Shown here: piece after piece, positions 15,953 through 25,608 of the stretch
How positions within the stretch are numbered: the first letter of the stretch is position 1
Layout: each line of letters begins with the position of its first letter
Assembly (NCBI GenBank): GCA_943330915.2
Contig: CALQJO020000007.1
Location: 1-64,000 of the forward strand
DNA from: Rhodoferax sp. OV413
GTDB taxonomy: Bacteria; Pseudomonadota; Gammaproteobacteria; Pseudomonadales; Pseudohongiellaceae
Direction of reading: 5' to 3'
DNA: 64,000 bases
Program-made: the position numbers and the translations under genes
Notes under the pieces: model-generated
Told to the model about the DNA's origin: nothing
What the model saw: only the letters and a program-made list of their open reading frames with translations
Databases searched by the model: none

Positions 15953-17134
15953 TTACAACAAAGTCACCTTGATCACATCGTCGGTAGCGGCAATTGCCTG
16001 TACTGCCACGGGTGACGGCGCGCTGGCCAGATCAATCAGGTTGTAGGCGATGTCATCACGGCTTTTGTTTATCATGTCGACAACGTTTATGTTCTGCTCG
16101 GCAAGAATGGACAGGATTTTGCCCAGCATACCGGGTACGTTTTTGTTGCTGATGGCTAGTCGTGTTCCTGCGGCGGACGCTTGCACGCGGTCAAGCGTCA
16201 GCGCGGGGAAGTTCACGGAGTTGCGGATGTTGCCATTCTCAAGGAAATCCTTCAGCTGATCGGCTGCCATGATGGCGCAGTTTTCCTCGGCTTCTTCAGT
16301 GCTGGCGCCGATGTGTGGCATCAGAATGACATTGTCGCGGCCAATCAGTTCATGGCGCGGAAAGTCGCTGATATACATTCGCAGGGCGCCCGCTTCGAGT
16401 CCGGTCACAATGGCCGCTGTGTCGACAATCTCATCGCGCGAAAAGTTCAACAGGCACAGGCCAGGTTTCATGGCGTGCACCATGTCAGCGTTAATCAGTC
16501 CGCGTGTACTGTCGAGCACCGGCAGATGCAGGCTGACATAATCGGAGTTTGCCAGCAGGGCGCTGACATTCTCAATTTTTTGTACCTGATTGGGTAAACG
16601 CCAGGCGGCATCCACCGACAGCGCAGGGTCATAACCCAATACTTTCATGCCTAGATTGATCGCCATGCCAGCGACCAGTGAACCAATGGCCCCCAGCCCG
16701 ATAATGCCCAGGGTTTTGCCTGCCAGTTCGTTGCCGGCAAAGCGTTTTTTCTCTGCCTCGAGCAGTTTGTTAAGTTCGGCGTGATCGGTTACCGCACTGA
16801 GCGTCTCTACATAACGAATTCCGGGAATGATCCCGCGTGATGCCAGCAACATACCGCTCAATACCAACTCTTTGACCGCGTTGGCATTGGCGCCTGGCGC
16901 GTTGAATACCACAATGCCGCGAGCGGTGCAGTCAGGCACAGGGACGTTGTTAACGCCTGCGCCCGCTCTGGCGACGGCCTTGATGGTGGGGCCGAGATCA
17001 GCGGAGCTGAGTTTGTGGCTACGCAGTAAAATCGCATCCGCATCTGTGATGTGTGCTCCCACTGAGTAGCGGGTGCCCGGGAAGCGCTGAAGACCCAGAT
17101 CGGCAATCTGATTAAACGTTTTGATTTTATACAT
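15953..17134 (-). CDS. serA: D-3-phosphoglycerate dehydrogenase
   Basis: NAD-dependent oxidation of 3-phosphoglycerate, the first step of serine synthesis. The 393 residues carry the substrate domain (DADAILLRSHKLSSADLGPTI), the Rossmann motif LGIIGLGAIGSLVAG near 150-165, PHIGASTEEAEENCA and a C-terminal ACT domain (NKNVPGMLGKILSILAEQNIN) that in this family binds serine for feedback inhibition. The short form without the extra ASB domain is used. ATG 17134 is chosen (YKIKTFNQIA, as in relatives); GTG 17149 is an alternative and neither has a clear Shine-Dalgarno. Confidence 0.95.
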   Translation of the reverse strand: MYKIKTFNQIADLGLQRFPGTRYSVGAHITDADAILLRSHKLSSADLGPTIKAVARAGAGVNNVPVPDCTARGIVVFNAPGANANAVKELVLSGMLLASRGIIPGIRYVETLSAVTDHAELNKLLEAEKKRFAGNELAGKTLGIIGLGAIGSLVAGMAINLGMKVLGYDPALSVDAAWRLPNQVQKIENVSALLANSDYVSLHLPVLDSTRGLINADMVHAMKPGLCLLNFSRDEIVDTAAIVTGLEAGALRMYISDFPRHELIGRDNVILMPHIGASTEEAEENCAIMAADQLKDFLENGNIRNSVNFPALTLDRVQASAAGTRLAISNKNVPGMLGKILSILAEQNINVVDMINKSRDDIAYNLIDLASAPSPVAVQAIAATDDVIKVTLL

Positions 17135-17307
17135 GATGGCTGCGGTCACTCTGTGATAGCACGCCCTGTGTTTTGCCCTGAGCTGTGCGATTTCTGAAAA
17201 GCGCCTTTTATAACGTGAACGGCGACGAAAGGCCAGTTGCCAGTTGAGTCAAACCCGCTATCATGGCGGCTTACTGGCTTTCCAGCCGACCTTTGTTGTG
17301 AGTAGAT

Positions 17308-18201
17308 ATGGAAACAACCCGCTTCATTGCTGGCATCCCGGTTGATGTCACAACCGGGCAGATTCCGGTGCAACGGTTACTGTGTCCGAATGCCGGAATG
17401 ATGACCGGGCCCGGCACAAACACGTATCTGATCGGGAGTCGTGACCTTGCGTTGGTTGATCCGGGGCCTGCTCTGCCGGTACACACCGAGGCAATCATGC
17501 GCGCTTTGGGTGGAAGGTCGTTAAAGTGGATTTTTTTCACCCATACGCACGGAGACCACTCCCCAGGCACACCCGCATTGCAGGCTCTGACCGGTGCGCA
17601 GTTGATCGGGCTGGCGCCGCACGCGGATGCACAGTATCAGGATCGCAGTTTTAGTCCCGATCGCCTCTTCGCTCACGATGAACAGATACCGTGTGATGGC
17701 TTCAGTATCCGGCTGATACATACGCCCGGCCATGTCTCCAATCACCTGTGCTTTCTGCTGGAAGAAGACGGCATGTTGTTTACCGGTGATCATATTCTGC
17801 AGGGCACAACACCGGTCATATTGCCACCGGATGGCAACATGACGGACTACATGAATTCTCTGGAGTACCTGAGAAACCTGCCGCTGCGATCGCTGGCGCC
17901 AGGGCATGGCGAGTTAATGACTGAGCCGGAGCACATGATCAGCACACTGATCAGGCATCGACAACGGCGGGAACAAAAAATTGTCACCGCATTGGCGACG
18001 CTGAAGTCTTGTATCCTGGATGAGTTGGTGTTGCTGGCTTACGATGATGTGCCACCGCATCTGATACCTTGGGCCAAAAAAACCATGCTCGCGCATCTCC
18101 ACAAGCTCAAAGATGAGGGGCGGGCAGGCGTGATTGCGCCGGATCAGGCTCCTCTGGGTGGCCAGCTTGATGTGGAAACCATGATCTGGGAAGCGATGTG
18201 A
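17308..18201 (+). CDS. MBL-fold hydrolase (LACTB2-like)
   Basis: Metallo-beta-lactamase fold protein of 297 residues. Zinc motifs are complete: HTHGDH near 79-84, the third-ligand HTPGHVSNH near 147, the bridging Asp in LFTGDHIL and PGHG near 200. The start TGPGTNTYLIGSRDLALVDPGP and a C-terminal winged-helix-like part (VLLAYDDVPPHLIPWAKKTMLAHLHKLKDEGR) match the LACTB2 branch, members of which cleave RNA. The physiological substrate in bacteria is unknown. It overlaps the GIY-YIG gene by four bases (GTGA), so the two are coupled and may share nucleic-acid work. Confidence 0.85.
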   Translation: METTRFIAGIPVDVTTGQIPVQRLLCPNAGMMTGPGTNTYLIGSRDLALVDPGPALPVHTEAIMRALGGRSLKWIFFTHTHGDHSPGTPALQALTGAQLIGLAPHADAQYQDRSFSPDRLFAHDEQIPCDGFSIRLIHTPGHVSNHLCFLLEEDGMLFTGDHILQGTTPVILPPDGNMTDYMNSLEYLRNLPLRSLAPGHGELMTEPEHMISTLIRHRQRREQKIVTALATLKSCILDELVLLAYDDVPPHLIPWAKKTMLAHLHKLKDEGRAGVIAPDQAPLGGQLDVETMIWEAM

Positions 18202-18512
18202 CCGATACGCACTGGTTTGTTTATATCATTCAGTGTGGCGATCAAAGTTATTACACAGGCATTGCCAAGGATGTAAAACGTCGCTTTGACGAGCATGAAT
18301 CCCAGGGACGGTTGAGCGCGCGTTACCTGCGTGGTCGCTTGCCGTTACAATTGGTTTATACCGTTGAGGTCACGGATCGTGTTGCCGCCTTGCAGCTGGA
18401 ATACCGTATCAAGCAGTTGCCGCGTTCGAAAAAGATCCAACTGATCAAGGGTGAGCTTCAGCTGCACCGCGCCCCCTTCTGGGCTATACTGCCGCCCTTT
18501 TCACCGGATTGA
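18198..18512 (+). CDS. GIY-YIG nuclease-domain protein (YhbQ/UPF0213 type)
   Basis: Small single-domain GIY-YIG protein of 104 residues. It has the core strand pair [16 protein letters not shown] (GIY/YIG equivalents), the conserved Arg (VKRRFDEH) and [17 protein letters not shown] with the catalytic Glu. Relatives act on DNA nicks or have unknown roles. It starts with GTG at 18198, inside the end of the MBL gene, and proA begins 16 bases after its stop. Confidence 0.88.
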   Translation: MTDTHWFVYIIQCGDQSYYTGIAKDVKRRFDEHESQGRLSARYLRGRLPLQLVYTVEVTDRVAALQLEYRIKQLPRSKKIQLIKGELQLHRAPFWAILPPFSPD

Positions 18513-18528
18513 CTGGATTCGCACGCCC

Positions 18529-19788
18529 ATGAGCGACATTTCCATCTATATGAATACGCTGGGTGCGCAGGCTCGTGCTGCCTCGCGCGTTATGGCTGCC
18601 GCGACCACAGCGACCAAAAATACCGCTTTGCTGGCCATGATCGACGCCATTGAGGCGGGCCGGGCCGGGCTGGAAGCAGCCAACCAACAGGATCTGCAGG
18701 CGGGCCGTGACAAAGGTCTGGATGCAGCGATGCTGGACAGGCTGGCGCTGACACCGTCACGTATCGACGGCATGATTGAAGGGCTGGGACAGGTTGCTGC
18801 GCTACAGGATCCGGTTGGTGAAGTAACAGATATGCGGCATATGCCCAGCGGCATTCAGGTGGGCAAGATGCGGGTACCACTGGGCGTGGTGGGTATCATT
18901 TATGAATCGCGCCCCAATGTGACCTGTGAAGCAGCCAGTCTGTGCCTGAAATCGGGCAATGCCACCATCTTACGGGGCGGCTCGGAAGCCATTCATTCCA
19001 ATCAGGCGATTGCAGGTTTTATCCGGGCAGGTCTTGCGAAAGCCGGTTTGCCAGAGCAGGCCGTGCAGGTGGTTGACACCACCGACAGAGCCGCTGTTGG
19101 TTTGTTGATCACCATGCCGCAGTTTGTGGATGTGATTGTGCCACGCGGCGGCAAAGGTCTTATTGAGCGCATCAGTGCTGAAGCGCGGGTGCCGGTCATC
19201 AAACATCTGGATGGCAATTGCCATGTGTACATTGATGATGGCGCGGATCTGCAGAAGGCAGTCAGGGTAGCACTGAACGCCAAAACCCAGCGCTATGGCA
19301 CCTGCAATACCATGGAAAGCCTGTTGGTGGCTGAGTCGGTCGCGGCTCAGGTACTGCCGTTGCTGGCGGCTGCCTATGCGCCGCACCATGTGGAACTGCG
19401 CGCCTGCGAAAAATCATTGCCTTTGTTACCCGGTGCAAAACCCGCACAGGAACAGGACTGGTTTGAAGAATACCTGGCCCCGGTACTGGCAGTGAAAGTG
19501 GTTGCCGGACTCGATGAGGCGATTACGCACATCAACAAATACAGCTCGGCGCATACCGAATCCATCATTACGGAAGACTTTCGTCGCGCCCAGCGCTTTC
19601 TGCGCGAGGTGGATTCCAGTTCAGTGATGGTGAATGCGTCGACCCGGTTTGCTGACGGATTTGAATATGGTCTGGGTGCCGAAATTGGCATCTCCACCGA
19701 CAAGTTGCACGCGCGTGGTCCGGTTGGACTGGAAGGACTGACTTCTCAAAAATACATTGTGATCGGAGATGGCCACATCCGCACGTAA
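18529..19788 (+). CDS. proA: Gamma-glutamyl phosphate reductase
   Basis: NADPH-dependent reduction of glutamyl-5-phosphate to the semialdehyde in proline synthesis. The 419 residues show the aldehyde dehydrogenase fold with [21 protein letters not shown], the Rossmann loop GGSEAIHSN and the catalytic Cys in [13 protein letters not shown]. The end is [15 protein letters not shown]. The ATG at 18529 gives the family N-terminus; the longer open frame overlaps the GIY-YIG gene. proB is not adjacent. A TATACT at 18485-18490 could be a -10 but no -35 is spaced well. Confidence 0.95.
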   Translation: MSDISIYMNTLGAQARAASRVMAAATTATKNTALLAMIDAIEAGRAGLEAANQQDLQAGRDKGLDAAMLDRLALTPSRIDGMIEGLGQVAALQDPVGEVTDMRHMPSGIQVGKMRVPLGVVGIIYESRPNVTCEAASLCLKSGNATILRGGSEAIHSNQAIAGFIRAGLAKAGLPEQAVQVVDTTDRAAVGLLITMPQFVDVIVPRGGKGLIERISAEARVPVIKHLDGNCHVYIDDGADLQKAVRVALNAKTQRYGTCNTMESLLVAESVAAQVLPLLAAAYAPHHVELRACEKSLPLLPGAKPAQEQDWFEEYLAPVLAVKVVAGLDEAITHINKYSSAHTESIITEDFRRAQRFLREVDSSSVMVNASTRFADGFEYGLGAEIGISTDKLHARGPVGLEGLTSQKYIVIGDGHIRT

Positions 19789-19798
19789 GGGAATCTGC

Positions 19799-20431
19799 AT
19801 GCAAAGACGTATCGGAGTCATGGGTGGTATGTTTGACCCGGTTCATCTCGCACATCTTGCTGTTGTAAAACAGGTGTTGAATACGCTTGAGCTGGATGTT
19901 GTGCATATGGTGCCCTGCGCTGTGCCCAATCACCGCGGGCAGCCGGGTGCATCGGGAGCGCACCGGGTGCGGATGTTGACATTGGCAGTGGCCGATGAGC
20001 CGCGGTTGGTAGTGGATCAGCGCGAGCTGCAGCGGCCGGGCGTTTCGTACATGGTTGATACCCTCAACTCATTTGCGAAAGAATTTCCGGATTCTACGTT
20101 GGTCTATATTTTGGGGTTGGACAGCTTTTTGTCGTTGCCCGGCTGGCATGAATGGCAGCAATTGATTGATATCTGTCATTTGTGTGTGACGGGCCGGCCG
20201 GGTGTGGTTGGCGACATCCCTGCTGCTTTGGCTGAAGAGCAAGCCCGGCGTCGGGTGGGCAATGTGACTGATCTGTTCAGTCAGCAACGTGGAAAGCTGA
20301 TCTATATGGACAATCTCGACCTTCCGGTATCGTCCAGTGCCATCAGACAAGCGCTGGCGCAGGGTGAAATGCCTGCACAGCTGCCGCCATCCGTGCAAAG
20401 GTATATTCTTGAGCACAGGCTTTATTTTTAA
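19799..20431 (+). CDS. nadD: Nicotinate-nucleotide adenylyltransferase
   Basis: Adenylates nicotinate mononucleotide to deamido-NAD, the step before NadE (also in this window at 54907). The 210 residues have the nucleotidyltransferase motif GGMFDPVHLAHL, LGLDSFLSLPGWHEW and the second motif PVSSSAIRQAL. AAGGGA at 19787-19792 sets the ATG at 19799, 10 bases after the proA stop. The order proA-nadD-rsfS-rlmH-mrdA matches Pseudomonas. Confidence 0.95.
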   Translation: MQRRIGVMGGMFDPVHLAHLAVVKQVLNTLELDVVHMVPCAVPNHRGQPGASGAHRVRMLTLAVADEPRLVVDQRELQRPGVSYMVDTLNSFAKEFPDSTLVYILGLDSFLSLPGWHEWQQLIDICHLCVTGRPGVVGDIPAALAEEQARRRVGNVTDLFSQQRGKLIYMDNLDLPVSSSAIRQALAQGEMPAQLPPSVQRYILEHRLYF

Positions 20432-20481
20432 TTTTGTCAGTGTCTGAATAAACGGATGCTGCAGTCAGGAGCAATACATAA

Positions 20482-20838
20482 TTGAATACCGAGCAAATCA
20501 GTGAACTGGTTGTTGACTCACTGGAAAATATCAAAGGCCAGCATATTGAAGTGTTTGATGTGCGCAGCCTGACACCCATCACTGATTGCATGATCATCGT
20601 CACCGGAACGTCCAGTACTCACATCAAAGCCATGGCTGATGAAGTCATTGTGAACGCCAAAAAGGCAGGTGTGCCGGTTCAGGGTATTGAAGGTCGTGGT
20701 CAGGCTGACTGGGTCTTGGTCGACCTTGGTGATGTGATTGTGCACCTCATGTTATCTGCAACACGGGCGCTTTACCGTCTGGAGGACTTGTGGAACATGA
20801 AGGCTCTGGTTAAGGCCAATCAGTCGGATATGCCGTGA
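20482..20838 (+). CDS. rsfS: Ribosome silencing factor
   Basis: Binds ribosomal protein uL14 and blocks subunit joining under starvation. The 118 residues carry the hallmark LEDIKGQ-like LENIKGQHIEVFDVRSLTPITDCMI region, GTSSTHIKAMADEV and the strongly conserved ADWVLVDLGDVIVHLM. There is no ATG. TTG at 20482 with AGGAG at 20467-20471 (10 bases upstream) is the only start that keeps the family N-terminus. The stop overlaps the rlmH start. Confidence 0.95.
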   Translation: MNTEQISELVVDSLENIKGQHIEVFDVRSLTPITDCMIIVTGTSSTHIKAMADEVIVNAKKAGVPVQGIEGRGQADWVLVDLGDVIVHLMLSATRALYRLEDLWNMKALVKANQSDMP

Positions 20839-21305
20839 AGATCAATCTGATTTCTGTCGGGACCCGCATGCCAGACTGGGTGCAGGAAGGGGTGTTGGAG
20901 TACAGCAAGCGCCTGCCCGCGGAATTCAGTCTGCATTGCATCGAAGTGCCGCTGGGTAAACGCACCAAAAACAGTGATACCCAGCAAGCCATGCGTCAGG
21001 AAAGTGAGGCGCTGCTCAGTCGATTGTCGGTGCGCGACCATGTGGTAGCGCTGGATGTGTTGGGGCGCTCACTGAGTACCGAAGCCATGGCCGCGCGGGT
21101 CGGTGCAATCCGCGATGACGGCAGGCACCTCAGTCTGTTGGTGGGTGGGCCTGATGGTCTCAGCCCGGAGTGCCTGCAACGCGCAGACGAAAAGTGGTCG
21201 CTATCGGCGTTAACCTTGCCACATCCGCTGGTGCGAATTGTGTTGGCCGAGCAGATTTACAGGGTATGGAGTGTGCTGTCGGGCCATCCCTATCATCGGG
21301 CGTAA
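20835..21305 (+). CDS. rlmH: 23S rRNA pseudouridine-1915 N3-methyltransferase
   Basis: SPOUT methyltransferase acting on helix 69 of 23S rRNA in the 70S ribosome. The 156 residues match E. coli RlmH in length and motifs: INLISVGTRMPDWVQEG, LDVLGRSLSTEAMA, LLVGGPDGL and the knot end LPHPLVRIVLAEQIYRVWSVLSGHPYHR. It starts with GTG at 20835 in a four-base overlap with rsfS (GTGA). Confidence 0.96.
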   Translation: MKINLISVGTRMPDWVQEGVLEYSKRLPAEFSLHCIEVPLGKRTKNSDTQQAMRQESEALLSRLSVRDHVVALDVLGRSLSTEAMAARVGAIRDDGRHLSLLVGGPDGLSPECLQRADEKWSLSALTLPHPLVRIVLAEQIYRVWSVLSGHPYHRA

Positions 21306-21422
21306 ATACAGTTTTTCGTCAAGTCTGGACAGAATTAGAAACCCATGTAAACTTATCTTCCAAATACCTGTCCTATAAGCAATTCAAGCGTTTTTTTCAG
21401 GCAGGTAGTTGAGCCGGGTGGC

Positions 21423-23384
21423 ATGGTCAAAAAATTCAGGTTAGATGCACATAAGCATGAAATCCAGATTTTCAACCGACGCTTGTTAGTAGCAGGCGGA
21501 GTTGTCTGCCTGTTGGCGATGATCCTGATTGGCTGGATGATCAATCTGCAGTTTTTTAATCATGTTTACTACTCCGAGCGTTCAGAAGGCAATCGCCTGC
21601 ATTCCCAATTTATTCCGCCAACGCGGGGATTGATCTACGATCGCCAGGGTGTACTGGTCGCCGATAACAGGCCCATTTTCAACCTCACCGTTGTGCGTGA
21701 AAATGCCGCTGACTTTGAAGAATCTGTTGAACTGTTACGCCGTGAAATAGGTTTGACTGAAGAGGACCTGGAAGAATACCAGACACGTCTCAGTCGTCGG
21801 GCTGTGCCGCACACCTCTGTGCCGCTAAAGTTTCAGCTCACCGATGATGAAATTGCGCACATCGCGGTCAATCAGCATAAGTTGCCCGGCATTGCCGTTG
21901 AAGCCCAGTTGGTGCGCTACTATCCCTTTGGAGAGTCGATTGCGCATGCCCTTGGTTACGTTTCTGAAATCAATCGGGACGAACTTGAGGGTATGTCTGA
22001 GGAAGATGTGCGCGACTACCGCGGCACCCATCAGATTGGCAAAACCGGTATCGAAAAAACGTACGAAGACTTCATGCATGGCCGTGTGGGTTTTGAAACT
22101 GTCGAAAAAAACAATCGAGGCCGTGTGACGCGCGTTCTGGGTCGCACAGACCCCGAGCCTGGCCGTGATTTGCAGTTGCATCTGGATGTCTCGCTGCAAC
22201 TGGCTGCTGAGGCTGCGCTGGGCGACCGTCGCGGTGCAATCGTGGCAATTGAGCCAACGACCGGTGGAATTCTCGCCATGGTCAGCAAGCCCGGTTACGA
22301 CCCCAACTTGTTTGTGACCGGAATTTCCCGCGACCAGATGGCAGAACTTAATAGCTCCCGGCATTCACCCATGTTCAATCGGGCTATCAACTCGCGGGTG
22401 CCAGGATCAACAATAAAGCCGTTTATTGGTTTGGCAGGTCTTTATCATGGCATTGTCACTCCGGAAACCATGATTGCCGACCCTGGGTTCTATCGGTTGC
22501 CGGGTCGGGCGCGACCCTATTACGACTGGACGTGGTGGGTAGATAAATCCGGACATGGGCCGGTTGACCTGGAGCGAGCGATTTATCAGTCCTGTAACAC
22601 CTATTTCAGCCATGTAGCCGTCGAGTTGGGTATTCAAAGCATCCATGATTACCTGTTGACCTGGGGTTTTGGGGCTAATGCCAGCATTGATGTGCCTCAG
22701 GCCAATCGAGGTATTGTGCCTTCTCCTGCATGGAAGCGGGCAGTCAAAAATGAGCCTTGGTATCCGGGCGAAACCCCCGCAGAAGGCTTTGGTAACGGTA
22801 TGTTCCAGGCGACCACTCTGCAGATGGCCAGCGCCGTCGCTACTATTGCCAATCATGGTGTGATGAAACGTCCGCGTTTTCTGAAGGCTGTAAATGATGG
22901 CACTAACGAATTTTCTGACATCCTCTTTGACGGCGAGGAAATGTCGCAGCCACTGCTGCCATCTGCAGAAGATCTGGCTCTGGTACGTCGTGCCATGGAG
23001 CATACCGTCAGCAAGCCTTATGACCGCAATCTTCGTCGTCAGGAAGGAACCGCCTATCCCTTTGTAGCGGGTGCCGAGCCGCTGGCTTACCCGATGGGCG
23101 GCAAGTCAGGAACCGCGCAGGTTGTGGGTGTGCAGGTCGATGGTAGTGGCAATCGGATAGAGCCGGATCAGATCAGCGATGAGCATTTGAATCACGCAAT
23201 GTTTATAGCCTTTGACGCTTCTCCGCAATCGAGAATCGCAGTCGCAGTGTTTGTGGAGAATGGCGAGGGTGGCAGTTCGGTTGGTGGGCCGTTGGCCAGA
23301 CAGGTTCTTGATGCCTATATGCTGCCAATACTCGAGAAAGAGGCAGCCGGGCAGGAGAGCATGTTACTGACAAGTGGACCGTAA
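21423..23384 (+). CDS. mrdA: Penicillin-binding protein 2
   Basis: Transpeptidase of the elongation complex that makes lateral cell wall. The 653 residues have a short cytoplasmic tail, a single membrane anchor at about 22-44 (LLVAGGVVCLLAMILIGWMI), the dimerisation domain and the transpeptidase domain. The latter has SxxK in PGSTIKPFIG near 330, SxN in YQSCNTYFS near 390 and KSGT in GGKSGTAQVVG near 560. Its usual partner rodA should follow directly but does not: rlpA begins 66 bases later, after a hairpin. This is expected to be essential, and the RodA partner must be encoded elsewhere. Confidence 0.96.
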   Translation: MVKKFRLDAHKHEIQIFNRRLLVAGGVVCLLAMILIGWMINLQFFNHVYYSERSEGNRLHSQFIPPTRGLIYDRQGVLVADNRPIFNLTVVRENAADFEESVELLRREIGLTEEDLEEYQTRLSRRAVPHTSVPLKFQLTDDEIAHIAVNQHKLPGIAVEAQLVRYYPFGESIAHALGYVSEINRDELEGMSEEDVRDYRGTHQIGKTGIEKTYEDFMHGRVGFETVEKNNRGRVTRVLGRTDPEPGRDLQLHLDVSLQLAAEAALGDRRGAIVAIEPTTGGILAMVSKPGYDPNLFVTGISRDQMAELNSSRHSPMFNRAINSRVPGSTIKPFIGLAGLYHGIVTPETMIADPGFYRLPGRARPYYDWTWWVDKSGHGPVDLERAIYQSCNTYFSHVAVELGIQSIHDYLLTWGFGANASIDVPQANRGIVPSPAWKRAVKNEPWYPGETPAEGFGNGMFQATTLQMASAVATIANHGVMKRPRFLKAVNDGTNEFSDILFDGEEMSQPLLPSAEDLALVRRAMEHTVSKPYDRNLRRQEGTAYPFVAGAEPLAYPMGGKSGTAQVVGVQVDGSGNRIEPDQISDEHLNHAMFIAFDASPQSRIAVAVFVENGEGGSSVGGPLARQVLDAYMLPILEKEAAGQESMLLTSGP

Positions 23385-23397
23385 CACGTTAACATCC

Positions 23398-23422
23398 GCG
23401 AGCTTTAACAAGGGCTCGCTTT
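23398..23422 (+). terminator. Hairpin between mrdA and rlpA
   Basis: GCGAGC (23398-23403) pairs with GCTCGC (23414-23419) around a 10-base loop, followed by TTT. It sits where rodA and mltB lie in related genomes and could separate expression of rlpA-dacA from mrdA. The stem is short, so termination may be partial. Confidence 0.45.
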
Positions 23423-23450
23423 CTAGAACCCGAACTTAAGAGAACGCGCT

Positions 23451-24326
23451 TTGAACCTTAAATTATGTCTCCTGTCATCCAGCGTGCTGTTGCTGGCGGC
23501 CTGTCAAAGCGCATCTGTCCCGCCGTCTTCAACAACAGCACCCGTTGCAAATGCCGGTCGATACAGTATTTCGCAGGACCGAGCGCCATCGCAGGCTCTG
23601 GATGTCTCACAGATCCGTGAAGTCATACCGGTGCCGCTGAATCGAACCATGGCCGGCAACCGCTCTCCCTATACCGTTAATGGTCGCAGCTATCGCGTCA
23701 TGCAAACTGAAGAGGGTTTTCAGCAAACGGGCCTCGCATCATGGTATGGGGAAAAATTTCACGGCCACCAGACGTCCAACGGTGAAATTTTTGACATGTA
23801 TCAGGTGTCAGCAGCACATACCGGTCTGCCTATCCCGAGTTTTGTCAGGGTAACCAATCTGGAAAATCAGCGCAGTATTGTAGTGAGAGTCAATGATCGC
23901 GGGCCTTTCCATAATGACCGGGTCATCGATCTTTCTTATGCAGCCGCGTACAAGCTGGGTTTCTCGAATCAAGGCACAGCGTTGGTACATATTGAAGCGA
24001 TAGTGCCTTCTCAGAATGTCATACTGGCGGCCAATACGGCGACCAACCCTGCCACCTCGGTGACTGCTTCAGCGGCCGCGGCCGCGGGTGATCGTTATCT
24101 TCAGGCTGGTGCGTTTTCAGACTTGCGGGCCGCACAGCGTTTATCTGACCGCCTGCGTGATCTCACCAGTCGCCCGGTGTTTATACGCTCCATTCAGGCA
24201 GCCGATACCAGTCAGCAGTTGCATCGTGTGCGGGTTGGCCCCATATCTGACCCGAGTGAGATCGAGAGAATTTCTGACCTGATGCAGTCCGCAAATCTGG
24301 GGCAACCCTACGTGGTTGAAGAATGA
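23451..24326 (+). CDS. rlpA: RlpA, septal-ring lipoprotein lytic transglycosylase
   Basis: Outer-membrane lipoprotein that cleaves denuded glycan strands and helps separate daughter cells. The 291 residues begin with a lipoprotein signal (LLSSSVLLLAAC, lipidated Cys at 18). The double-psi beta-barrel has GLASWYGEKFHGHQTSNGEIFD, VRVTNLENQRSIVVRVNDRGPF and DLSYAAAYKLGF, with the catalytic Asp in NDRGPF. The C-terminal SPOR domain (RYLQAGAFSDLRAAQRLSDRL to the end) binds denuded peptidoglycan. It starts with TTG at 23451, the only start that preserves the signal. It overlaps one candidate ATG of dacA. Confidence 0.94.
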   Translation: MNLKLCLLSSSVLLLAACQSASVPPSSTTAPVANAGRYSISQDRAPSQALDVSQIREVIPVPLNRTMAGNRSPYTVNGRSYRVMQTEEGFQQTGLASWYGEKFHGHQTSNGEIFDMYQVSAAHTGLPIPSFVRVTNLENQRSIVVRVNDRGPFHNDRVIDLSYAAAYKLGFSNQGTALVHIEAIVPSQNVILAANTATNPATSVTASAAAAAGDRYLQAGAFSDLRAAQRLSDRLRDLTSRPVFIRSIQAADTSQQLHRVRVGPISDPSEIERISDLMQSANLGQPYVVEE

Positions 24327-24349
24327 TGTTACACAACAGGATTTTTGGT

Positions 24350-25606
24350 ATGACAAATAAAGCACAATCAGGAGTTACCCCATTGAGTCGGACAAACCGG
24401 TGCCTTGCGTTATTACTGGCTGGGTCTGTCGCCCTCAGCACATCCGTGTTGTCGTTTGCGCAAACGACACCCGCGCCTGCACCGGCGCCAACCGCAATGC
24501 CTTCGCCGGCGATACAAGCCATTGTGCCGAGAGCGCCGGACATCGCCGCCAGCAGTTATATTCTGATTGATGCTGTAACCGGTCATGCCATCATGGAGTT
24601 AAACTCCGACGAAGCTCTGCCGCCTGCCAGTCTCACCAAAATTATGACAGCCTATGTCGCTGAGTACGAAATTGACAATGGCAACCTGAGTCTGAATGAT
24701 CAAGTGTTTATCAGCGAAAGAGCATGGCGTACCCAAGGCTCCAAGACCTTTGTGGACGTCAACAGCTACGTTCGGGTCGAGGATCTGTTGCGCGGCATTA
24801 TCATCCAGTCGGGCAACGATGCCAGTGTCGCGATGGCCGAACATATTGCCGGCAGCGAAGAAGCGTTTGCGGATCTGATGAATCAGCATGCCCGCCGCCT
24901 GGGCATGAACAGTTCTTATTTTGTGAACTCAAGCGGCCTGGATGACACGGGTCAGACCAATCTGATGTCTGCCCGTGATCTGGCGACGTTGGCGCGGGTC
25001 AAGATTCTTGAGCACCCCGTGCACTACCGTATGTATGCAGAGCGTGAGTTCACGTTTAATGGTATCAGCCAGCCCAATCGAAATACCCTGCTGTTCCGGG
25101 ACAATACCGTCGATGGTATGAAGACTGGCTGGACAACTCCGGCGGGATACTGCCTGGTCGCCTCTGCCGAGCGTGATGGCATGAGGCTGATCGCTGTTGT
25201 AATGGGAACAGCCAGCGAAGAGGCGCGTGCTGTTGAAGCACAGAAAATGCTCAGTTATGGCTTCCGGTTTTTCGAATCACACCGACTGTTTGAAGCCAAT
25301 CAGGTGGTTGAATCACTGCGCATCTGGTCTGCCGCCGAGAATACCATCGACGTTGGTATTCCGAGTGAGGTGCTGATTACTCTGCCGCGCGGCCGGGCCG
25401 GCGATCTGGTAACCACGCTTAGCACACAGGAAACATTACGCGGTGCAATTGAAGCGGGTCAGGTGCTGGGCAGTGTGCAGGTCACGCTTGATGACGAGGT
25501 GTTGTACAGTGGCGATGTTGTTGCGATGAAGTCATTGGAACGCGGTGGTCTGCTCAAACGCCTGATGGACGCATTGACCCTGTTCTTTATGGGTTTGTTT
25601 GGTTGA
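24350..25606 (+). CDS. dacA: D-alanyl-D-alanine carboxypeptidase (PBP5/6 type)
   Basis: Trims the terminal D-Ala from pentapeptides in the periplasm. Using the ATG at 24350 (AGGA 8 bases upstream) the protein has 418 residues; ATGs at 24323 and 24326 are in frame but lack a good Shine-Dalgarno. It has a signal peptide, SxxK in PPASLTKIM near 95-98, SGN near 154, KTG in GMKTGWTTPAGYC near 257, the PBP5_C domain, and an amphipathic C-terminal helix (RGGLLKRLMDALTLFFMGLF) for membrane attachment. It follows rlpA, as in Pseudomonas. Confidence 0.96.
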   Translation: MTNKAQSGVTPLSRTNRCLALLLAGSVALSTSVLSFAQTTPAPAPAPTAMPSPAIQAIVPRAPDIAASSYILIDAVTGHAIMELNSDEALPPASLTKIMTAYVAEYEIDNGNLSLNDQVFISERAWRTQGSKTFVDVNSYVRVEDLLRGIIIQSGNDASVAMAEHIAGSEEAFADLMNQHARRLGMNSSYFVNSSGLDDTGQTNLMSARDLATLARVKILEHPVHYRMYAEREFTFNGISQPNRNTLLFRDNTVDGMKTGWTTPAGYCLVASAERDGMRLIAVVMGTASEEARAVEAQKMLSYGFRFFESHRLFEANQVVESLRIWSAAENTIDVGIPSEVLITLPRGRAGDLVTTLSTQETLRGAIEAGQVLGSVQVTLDDEVLYSGDVVAMKSLERGGLLKRLMDALTLFFMGLFG

Positions 25607-25608
25607 AT

